A DNA stretch of 64,000 nucleotides from an uncultured Clostridium sp. (lineage in GTDB: Bacteria > Bacillota > Clostridia > TANB77 > CAG-508), in assembly GCA_900555835.1 (NCBI GenBank), contig USMK01000005.1:1-64000 (forward strand), read 5' to 3'. The number at the start of each line of letters is the position of its first letter. Position 1 is the first letter of the stretch. Positions 1 to 11,300 of this stretch are shown one piece after another. Under the pieces are notes generated by a model that did not search any database, was not told the origin of the DNA, and saw only the letters and a list, made by a program, of their open reading frames with translations. The position numbers and the translations under genes are program-made.

Positions 1-85
1 GGAGAGGCTCGTAAGATTTAATTTAGATTTCGTAGGATATGCAGCAAGCCGAGGAATGAAGTAAATTTTATAGTTTATCTACTCT
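1..85 (+). ncRNA. Structured RNA candidate, copy 1 (3' half only)
   Basis: The first ~75 bases closely match the 3' half of the element at 27377-27568: the same run from GGAGAGGCTCGTAA through TAGATTTCGTAGGATATGCA to GCAAGCCGAGGAATGAA is present. The window cuts off the 5' half, so the outer stem cannot be checked. Two copies 27 kb apart share the core but differ in the flanking stem sequence, as expected for a structured RNA rather than a plain repeat. The strand is inferred from the conserved purine-rich segments. The family is not assigned; a raiA-type motif is one possibility that I cannot confirm. Confidence 0.45.
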
Positions 86-114
86 TTCCACGGCTATAAA
101 TTTATAAATCAAAA

Positions 115-618
115 TCAGATTGCAAGTTGCACTACTTCGTGGTCAGCTAGAGACTTGTGAATATCAATTATCCTTTGGTTTGAGGAACCACGGAATTTTA
201 GGTTTGGATCCTTTCTAGACTCCACAAATCTTCCATCAACCAACACATCAATCTCATTCAAGCACTCATCAGTAATCTCATCCTTCCTATCTTCTAGCTG
301 TTCTAGTGTATATCCAGTATAACACCAAACATTAAAATTAGGTCTCTTTTGCTTAACTTCTTTTATAAAATCAAGCACTTCTGGCATATTTTCCTTGCAA
401 AGTGGCTCTCCTCCACTTATGGTAATCCCTTTAAGAATAGAATTATCCATTATCTTATTTATAATCTCTTCTTTGTCAAATTTCTTCCCATAATTATAAT
501 CTTGTGCAATTTTATTATGGCACCCTGGACAATGATGTGGGCATCCGCTTACAAATAATACAGCCCTCCATCCTAATCCATTTGATATGCTTTCATCGTA
601 AAAACCTGCCATATTCAT
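115..618 (-). CDS. nrdG: Anaerobic ribonucleoside-triphosphate reductase activating protein
   Basis: Radical-SAM activase that installs the glycyl radical on NrdD, in the cytoplasm. The 167-residue protein has the NrdG-type CxxxCxxC cluster (Cys26, Cys30, Cys33 in CPHHCPGC), which binds the 4Fe-4S/SAM centre, followed by TISGGEPL, the glycine-rich SAM-binding motif. Length is normal for the family. A G-rich ribosome site (GGGGG) lies about 11 bases before the chosen ATG. It follows nrdD by 18 bases on the same strand, so the two are almost certainly one transcript. Family assignment is secure; the start could be two codons downstream. Confidence 0.95.
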   Translation of the reverse strand: MNMAGFYDESISNGLGWRAVLFVSGCPHHCPGCHNKIAQDYNYGKKFDKEEIINKIMDNSILKGITISGGEPLCKENMPEVLDFIKEVKQKRPNFNVWCYTGYTLEQLEDRKDEITDECLNEIDVLVDGRFVESRKDPNLKFRGSSNQRIIDIHKSLADHEVVQLAI

Positions 619-636
619 TTTTATATAGTCCCCCTT

Positions 637-2934
637 TTATGCTCCTTTTATTTCATCATTACCACCAATGTGTGTTACTCTATCTCTTAATTCTGAAAGT
701 TTTGCATTATTCCAACGTGAAGTTGTTCCAACTAAATATCCTGTAATTCTTTGAATTGTATCAATATCTGTGCTTCCACAAACTGGGCATCTTGTAAGGT
801 TTGCATCTGCATTTTCGAATCCACATTCCATACATCTGCTTCTAGTATGGTTTACACTTCCATAGCCCATATTATACTTATCCATTAAATCTACAACTGC
901 CTCAATTGTATCTGGGTTGTGTGTAGCATCTCCATCTAATTCGATATAGAATATATGTCCACCTTCTGTTAAAGCGTGATATGGTGCTTCCACTCTTGCT
1001 TTTTGTTCTGCTGTGCATTTGTACCAAACTGGAACATGATTACTATTTGTGTAATATTCTCTATCTGTTACACCTAATATTACTCCATATTTCTTTTTAT
1101 CTATTCTTGTAAATCTTCCAGATAATCCTTCTGCTGGGGTTGCTAGAACTGAGAAATTCAAATCATATCTATCTGAAAATCCTTCTACTAATTCGTGTAA
1201 TTCTCCAATTATTTCTAATCCTAATTTTTGTGAATCTTCTGATTCTCCGTGATGTTTACCTGTTAGTACTGTTAAAGCTTCTGCTAAGCCTATAAATCCA
1301 ACTCCTAATGTTCCATGTTTTAAAACTGGCTCTACTGAATCTGTTGGTTTTAATTTATCGCTGTCTTCCCATAGTCCAGACATTAGTAATGGGAATTGTT
1401 TTGCAATTGCTGTACATTGGAATTTATATCTATCATATAATTGTTTTGCAACAACTCCTGCATATTCTTCTAATTTGTTCATAAATATTTTCTTTACAGT
1501 CTTTTTATATGTAGTAGTCATATTTTCTTCTGAACCTCTGCCAAGTTCAAATTTCACACCTGTTTTTTCTTGTGCTTCTAATGCAGACTCTATTGCTAAT
1601 CCAGGAAGATTTATTGTTGTAAATGATAAATTTCCTCTTCCTACTGATGTATCTTCTCCGTGTCTATCTTTAAATACTCTTGTTCTACATCCCATTGTAG
1701 CACATTCGTATATGTATCTTTTTGGGTCTTCTGCATTCCACTTTGGATGTGTGTTAAATGTTGCATCTAGATTTATATAGTTTGGGAAAAATCTTTTTGC
1801 TGCAACTCTGCAAGATAGTTTGTATAAATCGTAGTTTTTGTCTTCCGGTAAATAATTTACCCCTCTTTTTTTCTTCCATATTTGTATTGGGAATATTGGG
1901 GTTTCGTTGTTTCCTACTCCTCTTTCTGTTGAAAGCAAGATTTCTCTTATTATGCATCTTCCTTCTGCTGATGTATCTGTTCCATAGTTTATAGAGCTAA
2001 ATACAACTTGGTTTCCTCCTCTTGAATGGATTGTATTCATATTATGAATAAATGCTTCCATTGATTGGTGGACTCTGTCTACTGTTGAATTTATAGCTGC
2101 TTGTAAATCTCTTTCTTCTCCTTTTAAGCCTTTTAGTTCTTTCTTAGTGTAGTCTTTTATTTTTATATTATATAATTTTGATAAATCTTTATCTAATAAT
2201 TCTTCTACTTTTTTTACTTCTTCTATAAATGTTTTTCTTACAAATGGTGCTAAGTAGAAATCAAAAGCTGGTATAGCTTGTCCTCCATGCATTTCGTTTT
2301 GTACTGTTTCCATAGAAATACAGCCTAAAATACTTGCTGTTTCTATTCTTTTTGCTGGTCTAGAAGAACCATGACCTGCTTTAAATCCATTTTCTAATAT
2401 TTTATCTAATGGATGTTGCAAACAAGTTAAGCTTTTTGTTGGATAATAGTCTTTATCGTGAATATGAATAAATCCATCCTTTACAGCTTTTCTGGCTTCT
2501 GTGGATAATAAAAAGTCATCAACAAATGGTTTTGTTGTTTCACTAGCAAATTTCATCATCATTCCTGCTGGTGTGTCTGCATTCATGTTTGCATTTTCTC
2601 TTGTTATTTCATTTGCTTTTGCACCTATTATGTCTAAGAAAACCTCTCTTGTTTTAGATTTTCTTGCTACATCTCTATTATATCTGTATGTGATATAGCT
2701 TTGTGCAACTTCTTTTCTAGAAGATGCCATCAATTTTTTCTCTACTAGGTCTTGTATTTCATAAACACTAGCTTGAACCTTATCTTCTAGATTTCTTTCT
2801 ACTTGATTTGCAATTTTGTTTGCTAAATCGATGTCAACACCACCTGGTGTTTGTGACATTGCAAGTGTAATAGCTTTTACGATTCTCTCAATATTAAAAT
2901 CAGCTACTCTCCCATCTCTTTTAATTACTTGCAT
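637..2934 (-). CDS. nrdD: Anaerobic (class III) ribonucleoside-triphosphate reductase
   Basis: Makes deoxyribonucleotides without oxygen using a glycyl radical. The 765-residue protein has an N-terminal ATP-cone (about residues 1-95, MQVIKRDGRVADFN) for allosteric control, the catalytic barrel, a C-terminal zinc site with two Cys pairs (CMEC, CPVC), and the glycyl-radical loop RITGYLVG, whose Gly is near residue 732. The start has a GGGGG ribosome site 7 bases upstream. nrdG follows directly. About 260 bases upstream hold no other gene and should contain the promoter; I could not identify NrdR boxes with confidence. It has no in-frame CGG codon although CGG occurs out of frame. Confidence 0.96.
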   Translation of the reverse strand: MQVIKRDGRVADFNIERIVKAITLAMSQTPGGVDIDLANKIANQVERNLEDKVQASVYEIQDLVEKKLMASSRKEVAQSYITYRYNRDVARKSKTREVFLDIIGAKANEITRENANMNADTPAGMMMKFASETTKPFVDDFLLSTEARKAVKDGFIHIHDKDYYPTKSLTCLQHPLDKILENGFKAGHGSSRPAKRIETASILGCISMETVQNEMHGGQAIPAFDFYLAPFVRKTFIEEVKKVEELLDKDLSKLYNIKIKDYTKKELKGLKGEERDLQAAINSTVDRVHQSMEAFIHNMNTIHSRGGNQVVFSSINYGTDTSAEGRCIIREILLSTERGVGNNETPIFPIQIWKKKRGVNYLPEDKNYDLYKLSCRVAAKRFFPNYINLDATFNTHPKWNAEDPKRYIYECATMGCRTRVFKDRHGEDTSVGRGNLSFTTINLPGLAIESALEAQEKTGVKFELGRGSEENMTTTYKKTVKKIFMNKLEEYAGVVAKQLYDRYKFQCTAIAKQFPLLMSGLWEDSDKLKPTDSVEPVLKHGTLGVGFIGLAEALTVLTGKHHGESEDSQKLGLEIIGELHELVEGFSDRYDLNFSVLATPAEGLSGRFTRIDKKKYGVILGVTDREYYTNSNHVPVWYKCTAEQKARVEAPYHALTEGGHIFYIELDGDATHNPDTIEAVVDLMDKYNMGYGSVNHTRSRCMECGFENADANLTRCPVCGSTDIDTIQRITGYLVGTTSRWNNAKLSELRDRVTHIGGNDEIKGA

Positions 2935-3151
2935 TTTATTACCCCCAATTGATAGTTTTTATTTTTTTAATTCCCTTCGTATATAGGAATTTCGCTTCTT
3001 CTGTTTTACTAATTTTACATTGATAAATGCGTAATGTCAAACGCTACCTTTTATGTATACGTTGCGGTATTTTGCCTAATTTTGAGGTCTTTTGTCGCTT
3101 TGTCTTTTAGTTTTTACATTTAATTACAAAAAGATTTTTTTACATAATAAT

Positions 3152-3183
3152 AAAACATAGTTCTTTGTAAGGAACTATGTTTT
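3152..3183 (-). terminator. Terminator after gpmA
   Basis: Perfect 12-bp stem (AAAACATAGTTC / GAACTATGTTTT) with an 8-base loop, beginning 12 bases past the gpmA stop. Read on the minus strand it is followed by TTATTATTATG, a modest T-rich tail. Confidence 0.7.
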
Positions 3184-3195
3184 ATTACATTTTTG

Positions 3196-3891
3196 TTACA
3201 TGTTTTTTACATAATAATGCTTTATTGGTTTTAAATTTTCGTCTAATTCATAGCAAATTGGATTACCTGTTTGCAATTCTAGTTTTATAATGTCTTCGTC
3301 ACTAATATCGTCCAAGTATTTTATCAAACCTCTTAAACTATTTCCATGTGCTACTATTATTACGTTTTTTCCATTTTCAATTTCTGGCTTTATATCTGAA
3401 TTCCAATATTCTAGCACTCTTTTTATTGTATCTATTAAGTTTTCTGTTTTTGGTAATTCTTCTGGTGTTAATCCTTTGTATTTTTCGTCATTTCCTGGAT
3501 ATCTGCTATCAGTTACATCTAATTCTGGTGGTCTTACATCTGTACTTCTTCTCCATAAAAGCACTTGTTCTTCTCCGTATTTTTGCTTTGTTTCATCTTT
3601 GTTTAGTCCTTGTAATGCTCCATAATGTCTTTCGTTTAGCCTCCAACTTTCTTTTATTTCTATGTCTTCTTCATTCATTTCTTGTAAAATATATTTTAAA
3701 GTATCTTGTGCTCTTTTTAATGCAGAAGTAAATGCTAAATCAAAATGAAATCCATTCTCCTTCAAAGCAATTCCCGCTTCTTTTGCCTCCTTCACACCTT
3801 TTTCAGACAATTCCACATCTGTCCACCCAGTAAATTTATTCTCCAAATTCCACACACTTTGACCATGTCTAACTAATACTAATTTAATCAT
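3196..3891 (-). CDS. gpmA: 2,3-bisphosphoglycerate-dependent phosphoglycerate mutase
   Basis: Interconverts 3- and 2-phosphoglycerate in glycolysis. The 231-residue length and sequence are typical. The N-terminal RHGQS motif (Arg8, His9) holds the phosphohistidine, followed by the [13 protein letters not shown] substrate loop, ERHYGALQG with the catalytic Glu, and a C-terminal AHGNSLRG with the second histidine. It stands alone with its own terminator at 3152-3183. No frameshift and no in-frame CGG. Confidence 0.96.
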   Translation of the reverse strand: MIKLVLVRHGQSVWNLENKFTGWTDVELSEKGVKEAKEAGIALKENGFHFDLAFTSALKRAQDTLKYILQEMNEEDIEIKESWRLNERHYGALQGLNKDETKQKYGEEQVLLWRRSTDVRPPELDVTDSRYPGNDEKYKGLTPEELPKTENLIDTIKRVLEYWNSDIKPEIENGKNVIIVAHGNSLRGLIKYLDDISDEDIIKLELQTGNPICYELDENLKPIKHYYVKNM

Positions 3892-4018
3892 ACTTACAAA
3901 CCTCCTGTCGCTTATTATACCACAGCTTATTTTTTTGTGTTATATTTTTACATAAAAAATTTCCTTCTTTACTCCTGGTTAACTAAATTAAGATATTATG
4001 TACTATCCATATACAAAA

Positions 4019-4055
4019 GAAAGAGAGACTCTGAAATTTCAAAGTTCTCTCTTTC
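4019..4055 (-). terminator. Terminator after the SUMF1-type gene
   Basis: Stem GAAAGAGAGA / TCTCTCTTTC (10 bp, extended by partly paired bases) about 40 bases past the stop. On the minus strand it ends in TTTTGTAT. Plausible Rho-independent terminator. Confidence 0.6.
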
Positions 4056-4092
4056 TGTCTGTGTTTAGGAGCAAATTAGCAAATAATTAGGT

Positions 4093-5046
4093 TTACTTAA
4101 TATAAAGAGCTGCACGAAAGCCAATAGATTCTTCGGGCTGCCAACAAACATTACCCGAACCCACACCACGATAAGAAACAGGATGCTCGTGCCCGCTGTC
4201 TTCATAATCTCCACCACGCATAACCACCTTTTGTTCACCACAACAATAATTATCATTATTGTAATAACTCCGATAAAAATATTCTTGTGTCCATTCTCTT
4301 ACATTTCCAGCCAAATCATAGATATTATTAGCACACCATTTTTTTCGTTTTCCAGTTTCAACTCTCTTTTTAAGAGGCTTCGCTGTATCACAATAATTTC
4401 CCCAACCAGTAGAGTTTTCTTCAATTTCCACACGAGTCTTAGCTTCCGTCTTTATAAGCCACTCTAATATCGAATCATATTCTGATCCAAAAGTTAAATG
4501 ACTTTTAACAGTTTTATTACATTCAATAGTAGAAGCCACTCTCATTGCTTCATCGTGAACAATGTTTACCCATGGTTCAACTCCTCTTACCGATTGAGGT
4601 CTTCCCTCTGAATCTTTTGAAATGTTATAACGTGAAATATAAAATCCTCCATATTTCCTTACACTTTTAATTTGTTTGCGTAGTTCTTCATTTACATTTT
4701 CCTCGAATCCATTATACTTCGCAAATTTATCATGCCGGTAATTTCGTCTACCAAATTTTTTTGAAAAATGTTTTCCGTCAAGTGTTCCATTAGGCGCAAG
4801 ACTTTCAACAGGAACCCACACAAACTGACTGCCATCGTAGCTTCTCTCAATTACAAATCCAGTATTCCATTCTCCGCAAATGTGCTTGTACCAACTTGGT
4901 ATAGGTGGATTTTTATAATTTTCGAAATTTTCATTTGATGACTCACTATTCAAAGCTTTGTTATCTTGCTTTTCATTTGCTCCATCGGAGACCTCAAAAG
5001 TTATCCCTTTTTGCGCCTCAAGCACAAACTTTTCACACCGTTTCAT
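4093..5046 (-). CDS. Formylglycine-generating-enzyme (SUMF1)-like protein
   Basis: 317 residues without signal peptide. The C-terminal half has the FGE-sulfatase/SUMF1 hallmarks: NIYDLAGNVREWT, then VVMRGGDYED and a final SIGFRAALYIK. Family members modify protein side chains or bind ligands; the true function here is unknown and no sulfatase is nearby. Oddity: it has three in-frame CGG codons (codon 3 at 5038-5040, codon 104 at 4735-4737, codon 259 at 4270-4272) read straight through as Arg, and many CGT, GGC and CCC codons unlike its neighbours. With one exception (the ClpX-like gene) no other unbroken gene here has in-frame CGG. If CGG causes a +1 shift in this host, the third codon alone would destroy the product. 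This suggests recent transfer. The own ribosome site (AAGGAGGT) and terminator mark it as a single-gene unit. Confidence 0.8.
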   Translation of the reverse strand: MKRCEKFVLEAQKGITFEVSDGANEKQDNKALNSESSNENFENYKNPPIPSWYKHICGEWNTGFVIERSYDGSQFVWVPVESLAPNGTLDGKHFSKKFGRRNYRHDKFAKYNGFEENVNEELRKQIKSVRKYGGFYISRYNISKDSEGRPQSVRGVEPWVNIVHDEAMRVASTIECNKTVKSHLTFGSEYDSILEWLIKTEAKTRVEIEENSTGWGNYCDTAKPLKKRVETGKRKKWCANNIYDLAGNVREWTQEYFYRSYYNNDNYCCGEQKVVMRGGDYEDSGHEHPVSYRGVGSGNVCWQPEESIGFRAALYIK

Positions 5047-5218
5047 AGCTAATACCTCCTTAAAGTCATAATTCCTATAACGGTTAAAAAATGGACCTCT
5101 CCATTATGTTAATTATAGCATGTTTTCTAGAAGATTGCAAATTCACATATTTTCTGTATTAGTAAATATTGCTATCGCTCTTTATAAAATGTTTTTTTAA
5201 TTATACCTACTAAAAATT

Positions 5219-5269
5219 AAAAATGTGAAACTTTTTTTGATTTTTTTATCAAATTTGTTTCACATTTTT
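5219..5269 (-). terminator. Terminator after the NdvB-like gene
   Basis: 13-bp stem (AAAAATGTGAAAC / GTTTCACATTTTT) about 30 bases past the stop at 5301, with a T-rich minus-strand tail. The arm GTTTCACATTTTTGAT also occurs as the repeat unit at 61031-61113. Confidence 0.7.
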
Positions 5270-5300
5270 GATTTATTATTTAAATTTATACAAAATATTT

Positions 5301-8300
5301 TTACATTATAGCTTCAACTTCGTTTATTTTTCCATTGTCTATCAATTTTATTTGCTTGCTTTCAATTATTTCTCCATTTAATTTTAGTGTTTCTATTCCG
5401 GTTTGTTTATTATTGGGGTTTCTTACTTTTATATTATATACACTTGTTTTATATCTATATCTTATGCTGTATTCTTTCCAGCTGGAATCTATGCAAGGTT
5501 TTAATTTCATTATTCCATTTTCTATATTCAGCCCTAAAATTTCTTCTATTCCTATTTTATTTAGCCAAGCACTAGAACCTGTGTACCAAGTCCATCCTCC
5601 TCTTCCTATTATATTGGGTGCTGTGTACATATCTGCTACAACAACATATGGTTCTACTTTGTATTTATTAGCTGTTTCGCGTGTTCTGGCATGCTCAATT
5701 GGAATTAGGTATTTAAAATATTTTACTGCCTTGTCTCCTTCTCCCAAAATTGTCATTGCCCATATTGCCCATATTGCAGCATGTGTGTATTGCCCACCAT
5801 TTTCTCTTACTCCTGGTAGATATGCTTTTATATAGCCTGGGTTAATATTTCCTTTTTCGAATGGGGGATCTAGTAGTTTTATTATGGCATTTTCTTTGTC
5901 GATTAGTTGATTTTCTAGTTCTTCCATTGATATTTTTTGCTTTTCTTCGTCTCCGGCACTAGATATTACTGACCAGCTTTGGGCTATGCTGTCTATTTTG
6001 GCTTCTTCGTTTTGCATACTGCCTATTACTTTGCCATCATCTGTATAAGCTCTTTTGAACCATCTTCCATCCCAAGCATTTCCATTTAATGCTTTTTTTA
6101 GCATTTGCATTATTTTTTTGTATTTATTTACAAGCTCTGTATCCCCTTTTTCTTCACAAATTGGGATAAATTCTTTTAATATACTGTACATAAAAAATGC
6201 TAACCACACACTTTCGCCTATCCCTTTGTTTCCTACTGTACTAAATCCATCATTCCAATCTCCTGAACCTATTTTAGGCAAATTATTTTTCCCAAAGTTT
6301 GATGCTTTCTCTATTGCTTTTATTGCGTGAGAATACAAACTTTCTTCAAAATCGGTTTGTGGATGGAAATCATAATGTTCATCTTCTCCATTTTGCAAAA
6401 TTGGACCAGATATATATTGCACTTTTTCTTCTAAAATGCTCTTGTCTCCTGTATATTTTATATATTCTATTATTACATATACTAACCACAATAAATCGTC
6501 TGAAAATCTTGTTCTTATTCCTTTTTTACTTTCGTCATGCCACCAATGTTCTACATCTCCCTCTATAAATTGATGTGATGCATGTTTTAATATTTGATTT
6601 TTCATTATTTCACTATTTAATAGTTTTACTCCCAAAGTGTCTTGCAATTGATCTCTAAATCCAAATGCTCCTCCTGATTGATAAAATCCCGATCTTGCCC
6701 ATAGTCTACATGCAATTGTTTGATATGCACACCAACCATTTAACATTATATTCATTGATTCTATTGGTGTTTTTACTTGAACTGTATTTAATTCTTCAAA
6801 CCAATATTTTTGTACCTCTTGAAGTGCTTTTTTTGCTTCTTCTATTTGACTATATTTTTCTACATATTGCTCTATTTCTGTATTATCTTTTCCTTCTCCA
6901 AATAATAGTACAATTTCTTTGCTTTCAAATTCTTCTAAATTTACTTCTAATTCCATTGCAATACACGGTATTTGCCCAATTGAATTTTCGCCATCTAATT
7001 TCACTTTGTTCATTGCTTCTGGCTTATATATATTTCCGCTTCCCACAAAGCTTTTCTTACTTCCTGTATATGACTTTATTTTTTCTGAGCTACTAACAAA
7101 TGCCACGTTTTTCTCTACATCTTCTACATACAAATTCTTTGCTAATAATGCATTTCCATATTTTTTTAATCTGATATTTCCTGCTGTTTTTATTTCGTCT
7201 TCTCCTATTACAGGTTTTATATAATATACCAATTTTAACGTTCTTTGTTCTGGCAAAATATTTTTTAGTCTTATAATATTTATTTTTACTTTATCTTCTT
7301 TTGGTACAAATATTTCTACATTTTGAAGTATATTATTGCTTATATGCTCATATTTTGCATATCCAAATCCGTATGTTATATAATAATCATTTTCGTCTGG
7401 AACAGGCAATGCTCCTAGTGTCCACATTTTTCCGTTTTTTACATCTTTTAAATAAATTGCTTCTGATGGTGTATCTAATACCGGGTTGTTATTCCATGCA
7501 CTTAGCCTGTTTAACCTGCTATTTCTACTCCAAGTAAATCCTCCCATATTTTCTGTTACTATTGTTCCAAAATTAGGATTTGCAATTATATGGCACCATG
7601 TTGTAGGTAATTTATTGTTTTTACTAACTCTGATTATATATTCTTTACCATTTTCAGTAAATCCACCATATTCATTGTAATATTTTAATTTTTCACCTTC
7701 GATTTTTTTCCCGGATATTTCCATTTGATTTTCTATTATTGGTTCTGGTAATTCTCCAATATTTTTTATTGAATCTTCATAATCTTTTTCCATATCTTTT
7801 AGTATAGAATCTATATTTCCATTGTGCGCATCTATAATTAAATTTGCTTTAAATTCTAGTAAATCCTTGTTTTGCATTTCTTTTTCATTTATTATATATA
7901 TTCCACCTTTTACATTTTGCATATATGCTAATTGTTTATTTTGAATTTTTGTTTCTATTGCCTCTTTTACATATTTTTCGTATATATTTTCTTCTGCATT
8001 TAATATTATAAAATCTATTTGAATGTTTTTGGCTCTAAAATATTCATATGCTTTTAGCAAATCTTCTACAACATAACTATCATTTGCATCTTTTATCTTC
8101 AATAATATTATTGGCAAATCCCCTGAAATTCCATATTTCCATAAATCGCATTGTTTATATTCTGTTTCATTTCCATTCTTGAAATACAATTTTTTAGCTG
8201 AATTATGGAACAATAAATATGATAATATTTTTTGATATTTTTCTATTTCTTTTCCTTTTATTCCTAAATATCTGCTTTCCTCTTCTACTCTTATTTTAGA

Positions 8301-11300
8301 TATTTGGAAAGCTCTTTGTATATTTTCTTCATTTTTGTATTTTAATATATTTTCTTCTACTTTTTCCTTTTCTTCTGATACAGCAATTAGTAAATTTATT
8401 GTTATTTCTTCATTTGGTTTTATTTTTATTGTTTTTTTCATTGCTACATCTAAATCCGGTATTATTCCTAAATTTCTTGAAAATGGAGTTGAATTTTTCC
8501 CTTGTATTTTGCTCCTATCAACTTCATATTCTAAATCTCCTATTGTGTCATTTTCTGTATATAAATTTAGTCCTAAATACCAGTCATTAGCTTCGTTTCT
8601 AGCATTTCTTTTTACTATTATCGAATTTGTATTATTTGAATATTCGGCTTTTAAAAATAATTTGTTAAATGCAGGATGTGCATAGTCTTGTTCTTTACTA
8701 GATAACACAGGTTCTACAAGTGATGTTATTTCTAGTATTTCTTCTTCATCGCCATTATTTTGAATTTTCAAATTTCTAATTTCTACTGGTTCATTTGGTG
8801 AAATTGCAATTTTTAGTGTTGTTTTTATATTATCTTTTTCACCAATAAATTTACACATATCTGGCATAAAATGAACTTCTCTTTTTTCGTTTTTGTCTGG
8901 CTTTGTTACATTCCATATTTTTTGGGTTCTTACATTTTTTATATAGAAAAATATTCCTTGTGGCTCGTCGTCTGTTTCTTTGTATTTGTTTATTATTATA
9001 TTTTTATATTTGCTTACTCCATCTCCTTTTTCGTTTATGCAAATTGTGTATTTATCGCTTGATATTACATTTGTATTTAATATATTTTTATTTTCATTTG
9101 TATAAATTCTTTCTGTATATGGTTCATAATCTGTATATTTTAGTTTCTCAACTTTTTCTTTTCGTTCTTTTGTAGTTATAACATTTATTGGCATTCTTTC
9201 TTGAAGTAAAATATCAACAGCTTCTATTTCTGGATTATTCATAAATCGTTTTTGCAATACATTATTATTAACCAAGTTATTTATAGATAATAATATTAGT
9301 GCTTGGTGATGTGCCATATATGTTTTTACTGGCTCTTTTTTTACATTTGATCTTAGTCTTTCAGGAGTATAGTCTAATGCTTCATATAACCCGTATTTAC
9401 CTTGCATTCCTTGTTTTTCTATTTCTTTTAAATTATTTATAACCTCGGCTGGTTCGTCTGGGAGTGCTAATGCACTAGCATATGGTGCTATTACTCGTTC
9501 ATCTCCCAAACCTCTTTTTAGTCCAAGCCATGGTATTCCAAATGCTTTGTATTGATAGTTGGAATGTAAGTCTTTTAAATTAAAAGCAGATTCCGATATT
9601 CCCCATGGAATTCCTAATTTTGCACTATATTCTTTTCCACTCATCATTAAAAATTTGCAAGATTCGTCTAATAAACTTCCGAGGATATTTTTTTATATTT
9701 ATATTTGGCATTAAATATTCAAACGCAGTTCCAGACCACGAAACAAGTCCTTTGTATCCATTTAGGCTAGTTAATGTCCTGCTTAAATTATACCAATGTT
9801 TTACAGGTATATCTTTTTTAGCAATCGCAATTAAACTTGCTTGTCTAGCTTCTGATGCCAATAAATCATAGTATGAATCTGTTAATTTGTTTTCTTCTAC
9901 ATTAAATCCTATTGAAAAAATTCCTTTTTCTTTATCATATAGTTCTGAAAAATCAGTATTTTTTATTATATCTTTGCATTTTGCAAACATTTTTTTAGCT
10001 AGATTATAATTTTTACTCTCCTTTGCCTCATTGTGCATTACTCTTATTAAAAATTGTTTTAATGTAAATATATATCCAATAAAGTTTCCGTTATCCACAG
10101 TTGATACATATCTTGGGTATAAAGGTTCTAATGTTTTTGTATTATACCAGTTATATAATTGTCCATTCCATTTTTCTAGTTTATCAATTGTATTCATGGA
10201 CTTTGATAATAAATCCATTGTTTCGTCTAAATTGATATATCCCAAATCAAATGCAGAAACTACTGCAAGTAGACCTAGTCCAATGTTTGTTGAAGATGTT
10301 CTATTTACAATTTTTTCTTTTCTATCTTCTTGATAATTATCTGGTGGCAAGTAATTATTTTCTTCATTCATGTACTCGTAAAAATATTCCCATGTTTTTT
10401 TGCCCAAGTCATATATATATTTTTGTTCTTCTTTGTTTAACAATTTGTACTTGTTGTCTTCTTCCTTTTCCTGGCTAATATACCACGCAATTACAGGTGC
10501 AATTATCCATAAAATTGAAGCAAGCATCATTATTATAATTCCTAAGTTTATATTTAAAATTGCCATCCAAATTAATGAAATTATTCCTGCTAAACTATTT
10601 ATTTTCATTAAATTTATATACTGGTTTAAGCTTACTGCTGAGCTCTTTTCCGCTTCTTCGGAAGTTGTCCATTCTAACAAATTTTGTTTTGAAAAAGCTA
10701 ATCTATAAATCGCTCTAATTATTGCATCAGCAGAAATATATGCTTTATATGGTAGGAATGAAAAATTTATAATTCCTGCAACAAAGCTTCCCTTTATACC
10801 TGTAATATATGGTGTAAATTCTTTTTGGTTTGGTAAATACTCTTTTTTTAATATTACATCAATTATTATTGGAATAAACACACTTAGTACTAAAACAGCT
10901 ACAATTGGCCATACTGTTACTTTATATATTGTGCAAATTATTCCTATTATAATTAAGCATAATAGCAAATTTATTTCTACTAAGCTTCTTCTTAAATTAT
11001 CTAAAATTTTAAATTTAGATAATTTATTTAATGGATTTTTATTTCTTCCAAATAGCCATTCTACTATTTGCCAATCTCCTCTAATCCATCTATGAAGCCT
11101 CGAAATATAGCTACTGTATTTATATGGATAACCGGTCTAATAGCATAATATCTGAAACAAGTCCACATCTTAAATAGCAGCCTTCTAATAAATCGTGGCT
11201 TAAAATTTTGTTTTCTGGCATTCTGTTTTTTAAAACTTTGGAAAATACTTTTAAGTCATAAATTCCTTTTCCAGTAAATATTCCTTCATTAAAATTATCT

